NCBI RefSeq assembly: GCF_001625215.2
Contig: NC_030385.2
Location: 39,271,598 to 39,335,597 of the forward strand
Source of the DNA: Daucus carota subsp. sativus
Taxonomy: Eukaryota > Streptophyta > Magnoliopsida > Apiales > Apiaceae
Length of the DNA stretch: 64,000 bases
Direction: 5' to 3'
Part shown: one piece after another, positions 59,580-64,000 of the stretch
How the letters are laid out: the number at the start of each line of letters is the position of its first letter
Numbering within the stretch: position 1 is the first letter of the stretch
Notes under the pieces: generated by a model
Database searches by the model: none
What the model was told of the DNA's origin: nothing
Seen by the model: only the letters and a program-made list of their open reading frames with translations
Position numbers and translations under genes: made by a program

Positions 59580-61226
59580 TCAATATACTTATATAAAGGA
59601 GAAGCGGGGGGCGTGTAGGTGGCGCCTCTCACATTGCTCCGTTCTATTTTTCTAATTTTCTGGAATTTTTGGATGAAAATTATCAAAAATTAGAACTACC
59701 TTTTTTAGTTTCGGATATATTAGAAGTAAGTTTCAGAATCTGATTTTGTTTCAGATTATTTATGGGATATAGTAACTTGAAAGTTTTAATCTGATTTTGT
59801 TAAAAAAATTTGTTTCAGATTAATTGATATGGTATATATCTTGGCATAAATTAATCTGATTCTGTTTCAGGTTATTTATGGAATATAATAAATTGCAAGT
59901 ATTAATCTGATTTTGTTTCAGATTATTTATGGAATATAGTATCTTGCAAGTTTTTTAATCTGATTCTATTTAAGATTATTTAATTATGAAAAAGAGTAGC
60001 ACACAAGTCTCTCTACACCTATAAATACCCCTGTAGGTTGTAGGTTTTTGGATCATCTAAACCCAACCTACATTCTCTCTCAATATCAGAGTTAGAGGTG
60101 TGCATTCGGTTCGGTTAACCGAAAACCGAACCGAATAACCGAAATAATTTCGGTTCAGTTAATCGAAATTTATATTTCGGTTCGGTTTTCAGTAGTTAAA
60201 TTTTCATTTTTCAGTTATTCGGTTTTTTAACGCGGTTAACCGAAAATCGAACGGTTAACTGAAGTTTTATGTGGTAATTTTTAAGTAACAAATTATCTTA
60301 ATGCTTGATGTAATGATGTTTCTTTCAAATTATTTTCATAGTTTTCACTTTTCAGAGTTTTTCTAAAAATTTCGGTTAATAATTTTAGTTTTCGGTATTA
60401 ACCGAAATTTAAATTTCGGTTCGGTTACAAAACCGAAATTAATTCGGTTCGGTATTTGGTAGAGTTTTTCATAGAATTTCAGTTTCAGTTTACCAAAATA
60501 AATTTCGGTTTCAGTTAACCGAATGCACACCCCTAATCACAGTGATATATGTTTGTTAGTTATTCCTTTATAATATTTGTTTCGGTCGTCGGACGTAGTT
60601 GTTGTTGTTTGCAAGCTTACTGTCTGTTTTATTGGGCGATCGATGTATATGGCTAGATGTCATCAATCAGTTCTGTTAAAGAGCCGTATGCTTTTTATAT
60701 GCAGGAAGTGGTGTATATGTCTAAAAAGCAGTGTTTGGAAAAGTTAATGACAATGTTAATCAAGAACATGATTACTTTTTTATATGCAGGAAGTGGTGTA
60801 TATGTATAAGAAGCAGTGTTTGGAAAAGTTAATGACAATGTTAGTCAAGAACATGATTACTTTTAAAGAAGCACAAGTAGAAAAGTTAATGATAATATTA
60901 GTCAAGAACATGATTACTTTTCAAAAAATAAAAAACACACAATTAAAATTAAGATTCGTCGTGCTTTAAATCGTTAATTACATGTAGAAATTTATTATCA
61001 TTTTTTCACTCATGAATCATAGTCCAATTTTGCAATTTTAAATATTAATATTCGTATTGCATCAAGATGTTTAATATAAAATTTATTTTATTCTCCAAAT
61101 ATTAATTTTAAATCATCAATATAATTTTTATAAGTCGACGCAAATTGATTTTTATTCTACAAATATTAATTTTGAATCATTAATATAATTTTTATAGACC
61201 GCCGCAACGCGCGGTTTTTCAACTAG
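59580..61226 (+). mobile_element. Non-autonomous Helitron (plus orientation) with nested MITE
   Basis: A 1647-base element starting TCAATATACTTATATAAAGG at 59580, preceded by A. It ends with hairpin CCGCCGCAACGCGCGG, eight bases, then CTAG at 61223-61226, followed by T. Without the 443-base hAT MITE inside it (60093-60535) it would be about 1.2 kb. It also holds a minisatellite: an ~85-base unit starting 'tatatgcaggaagtggtg' at 60696 and 60781, with a partial third copy near 60885. No rep/helicase frame. The multiple-repeat interior is typical of plant Helitrons. Confidence 0.87.
60093..60535. mobile_element. hAT-type MITE nested in Helitron
   Basis: A 443-base element. The left end is TAGAGGTGTGCATTCGGTT; the right end is the complement of TAGGGGTGTGCATTCGGTTA. 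It is flanked by ATCAGAGT (60085-60092) and ATCACAGT (60536-60543), an 8-bp duplication with one mismatch. The interior is rich in AACCGAA/TTCGGTT and related to the element at 4159-4860. It inserted after the Helitron. Confidence 0.88.
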
Positions 61227-62566
61227 TATTATATAATGAACAAAAATTAATACACTGAAGTGACAATAATAATGGAATAGTAAATACAAACAATAGCGTG
61301 TGTAGGTGAGTTGATGTACTGGTTCGAGATCTTCACTTCTCCAAAAGAGTAATGAGTTCGAATCTGAGAGATGCAAGATTATAAACTAAATCAAATTCAT
61401 TTAATTTTATATTGATTCAAAATTATAATTTTATTCTGATTTAGACTGGTTTAATAGTTTGCAATCATATTGCCGCTTCTGCTTATATACAATATCAGAG
61501 AGAGTATTTACTTAAAAAGAGGTGGTGTTTGGCAGCACATAAATAAGTCGACTTCTGCGTTTATAAGTTATAAGCACTTATTTGTACCGTTTGTGTAAAA
61601 AGTCAGGAAGCACTTAAAAGAAGTTAGGATTACTAGCTTTTGTTTCAGGACTTCTACTTATTTCCCAAACAGTTTAATCACTTATAAGTCTTAACTTGCT
61701 TCTGACTTCTACTCCACTTTTTTATTTTAAGCAAAAAGCACTTATTTTAAGCTCACCCAAACGGCCCCAGAGTGTCCGATTCCATCCATACTTGCACTTG
61801 AAAGAAGAAGGGAAAATAAACATTCACGGTTAGTAAAGAAAGAAAGACATGTTCACGGACCTGAAATGAAATAACTGAAGAAAAGATATGGTCCAAATTG
61901 GCATGAAATGTGACTGTGGAAGACCACCGTCACCGTCCGTGCATGGTAGTTGAAACACCTTGAAGTCTGGGTCATTGAACAACACGTCTCCCCGGCCCCA
62001 AGACCAAAAGTCAAATAACACACAAGGTGTAACTTGAATTTAGGAGTATGTTCTAACAACAATCCTCACTGTTCGATCAACTCATCAATCTTAATCTCGT
62101 AGTAATTCTTTTGTCAACGCATATTCATCACAGTTTGACCACCCACGTGTTTTTGCCGCCTTAATCCTTCCCTCACTTAAATCTACCTCATGATAGCAAT
62201 GACAAAAGCGTTAAAATAAATAAATGCGAAAACAGAAATAAATACCCTAAAATAAAGATGTGAAACAAATTGTGTTATGGAGGAATTTGTTTGCTAGCTT
62301 TTGTCTCCAGCATCTCGTTTAGAACCTGTCTGCTCTTCCCTGATAAATACACAAACCGAAAATAATAATATTTAAAAAATCGATATTTTAATCGACCAAG
62401 AGTAAAAACCAAGATTAGCTTATACAATCCTGACATCACCATAAACTTCCGCATTTCACACACATACATAGTTACATACATCTACCAGCTATATTAAATA
62501 TCAGCTCTCACTGTCTCTAATCTCCCTCAACAGATTTATTCTAGGCAAATCTTAGAAAGAGAGAGA
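61227..62566. other. Spacer and promoter of SOSEKI gene, with probable MITE
   Basis: Sequence at about 61521-61769 starts GGTGGTGTTTGGCAGCAC and ends with the complement of GGGGCCGTTTGGGTGAGC. It is full of 'cttataag' motifs, as in common plant hAT-like MITEs, but I found no clean target duplication. The last few hundred bases should hold the SOSEKI promoter and leader. No other gene. Confidence 0.45.
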
Positions 62567-63987
62567 ATGAACTCAAGTGCAAGAATAGGAAGAAGCAACT
62601 CGGAGCTTCAGACATCGAGAAACCTCAGATACACTAAAAGCAACAGCCAAGAACAAGGTAGTAGAACTTCATGGGCTAATCTTCCTCCAACTCATCATCA
62701 TCCAAAGGCTCACAGAAAAGTTCCGGTCCTTTACTATCTCTCTAAAGATGGTCACCTTCAGCACCCTCATTTCGTTGAAGTTCCGCTCTCCTCCGACTCG
62801 CTTCGTCTCCGTGGTACGCACTCGCACTAGTATCCACGCACTTTTTAATTTAATTTTGATATTTAAATGATATTTTTTGTAACATTTTGCTGTGTTAATT
62901 TTTCAGATGTCATCAACCGCTTGAACTCTCTTCGTGGTACAGCCATGCCTTCTTTGTATTCCTGGTCTTCAAAACGGTATGCATACGCGTTAATATATTG
63001 TTCCTACGTAACGTCGTTTTAATATTCGTAAATAATGGCATTTAACTTTGTAACATAACATTCAAATCACCGATCACATTGATACAAATTATCGATTATA
63101 ATCAACGTGTTACTATAATGAGTAATAATACCACAAATTCATAGTCACAAATGGTTTGGCACTCTAAATTGATTTTTTTGTATTTAAACGAATTTAGATT
63201 TTAATTTCAGGAGCTACAAGAACGGGTTTGTGTGGCAAGACTTGGAGGAAGACGATATAATATATCCGGCTGAAGGCCAAGAGTACATTCTAAAAGGATC
63301 GGAACTTCTTGAACCACCTGCATTGCTTCAAGATGCAGTTGTCACCTTCCCTTCAAAGCCGCGTTCCGGCAGTGGCAGTGAATTTCCGGCTCCCGCACGG
63401 CGGAGGAACCAATCATGGAGCGCCATTGACCTCCGCGAATACAAAGTCTACAAATCCGACTCTGCCGGCGAACCTGCCGGAAAAGCTGCCGCCGACGCAT
63501 CCACTCAGACTGGCGAGATGCGTAATCGGCGACACGTGGTCGAGAAATCTACCGAGCTTAGTAGAGAGGAGTTTTCTCCACCGCCTTCGGAATCGAGCCC
63601 GGAGACGTTGGAGTCGTTAATAAAAGCTGACGGAAAAACAATAAAGATCGTCGGCTCCGGCGAGAAGAGGGATGACGTGGCAGTTAGTAATCATCCAAGT
63701 GGACGAATGAAAGCGTCCACGGTGTTAATGCAGCTGCTGACGTGTGGGTCGATTGGGTTTAAGGACTGTGGGCCAGGGTACATGAGAGAACACCCGGGAT
63801 TATCGGTGGTGGGGTCATATAAGGCCAGGCTGCCACGTGGAGGTGTCGAAGAAGAACAGTTGAGAGCTAACGTTACAGGGAAGGTGAGAGTAGAGGAGAA
63901 AGACTACTTCAGTGGAAGTTTGCTACAAGAGACAAACAAAGATGAGTTTCCGGCACTCAAGAGATCTTCTTCTTGCAATGCTGATCG
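62567..63987 (+). CDS. SOSEKI (DUF966) polarity protein, 3' part beyond window
   Basis: Plant SOSEKI protein: it polymerises through an N-terminal DIX-like domain and accumulates at cell corners or edges, integrating body axes. Exons 62567-62813, 62907-62976 and 63211-63987 join in frame for 364 complete codons. The last ends at a donor (CG|GTGAGT), so at least one further exon lies outside the window. The DIX-like domain spans about residues 50-140: [60 protein letters not shown] and [12 protein letters not shown]. The middle is disordered. A second conserved block [20 protein letters not shown] (about residues 286-305) is the membrane/corner-targeting motif of the family. The end [14 protein letters not shown] also resembles family members. 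Position near a MYB48/59 gene fits the neighbourhoods I recall for SOK5 (At5g59790) and SOK4 (At3g46110). Confidence 0.92.
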
Positions 63988-64000
63988 GTGAGTACATTTT

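Noticed and set aside
58235-61226. Single terminal-inverted-repeat DNA transposon
   Set aside because: Each half has its own TC start and hairpin-CTAG end with A/T flanks. No target duplication flanks the whole.
61310-61380. tRNA or SINE from 'gagttcgaatctgag'
   Set aside because: A B-box-like match only; no A box at proper spacing and no tail or target duplication.

Overview
This is nuclear DNA from a flowering plant, most likely a eudicot. The genes have short GT-AG introns, AT-rich spacers and plant-only families (SOSEKI, dirigent, DUF1635, P-class PPR, R2R3-MYB), and MITEs and Helitrons lie between them. An asterid such as an Apiaceae species is my guess; nothing here proves it. Eleven protein-coding genes can be supported and ten have complete exon-intron models. 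The dehydratase gene lacks one microexon, and the SOSEKI gene runs off the right edge. No rRNA or tRNA gene, CRISPR array or retroelement was recognised.

Layout. 1-7.5 kb is repeat-rich and gene-free: a duplicated module, a diverged ~250-bp tandem array, a hAT MITE with a perfect 8-bp target duplication, and a Stowaway MITE. 7.8-10.4 kb (+) is an A1-type cyclin with a destruction box and an upstream mitosis-specific (MSA) motif. 12.5-18.8 kb (-) is a large RING / pseudokinase / seven-blade WD40 protein. It is divergent from a small oligosaccharyltransferase-associated membrane protein (KCP2, 19.7-23.2 kb, +). A mitochondrial-type PPR gene (24.9-26.3 kb, -) and an ESB1-type dirigent gene (27.5-28.5 kb, -) follow. 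Two bicupin genes in inverted orientation come next (29.5-31.8 kb, -; 36.2-38.1 kb, +), the second with an added signal peptide. A DUF1635 gene (38.5-39.7 kb, -) converges on the second cupin. After a repeat-rich spacer come a very-long-chain 3-hydroxyacyl-CoA dehydratase (44.6-46.7 kb, -), a MYB48/59-type regulator (48.1-49.0 kb, -), Mediator subunit MED7 (51.2-53.7 kb, -), two related Helitrons in opposite orientation (58.2-61.2 kb, the second holding a hAT MITE), and the 5' part of a SOSEKI polarity gene (62.6 kb to edge, +).

The genes are mostly independent housekeeping and developmental functions, but two neighbourhoods look ancient. From memory, dirigent/cupin/DUF1635 are neighbours in Arabidopsis around At2g28670-At2g28690, and dehydratase/MYB59/SOSEKI around At5g59770-At5g59790. 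The clearest novelty candidates are the secreted copy of a normally cytosolic cupin, the pseudokinase embedded between a RING and a WD40 propeller, and the mirrored Helitron pair. I saw no clearly undescribed multi-gene system.
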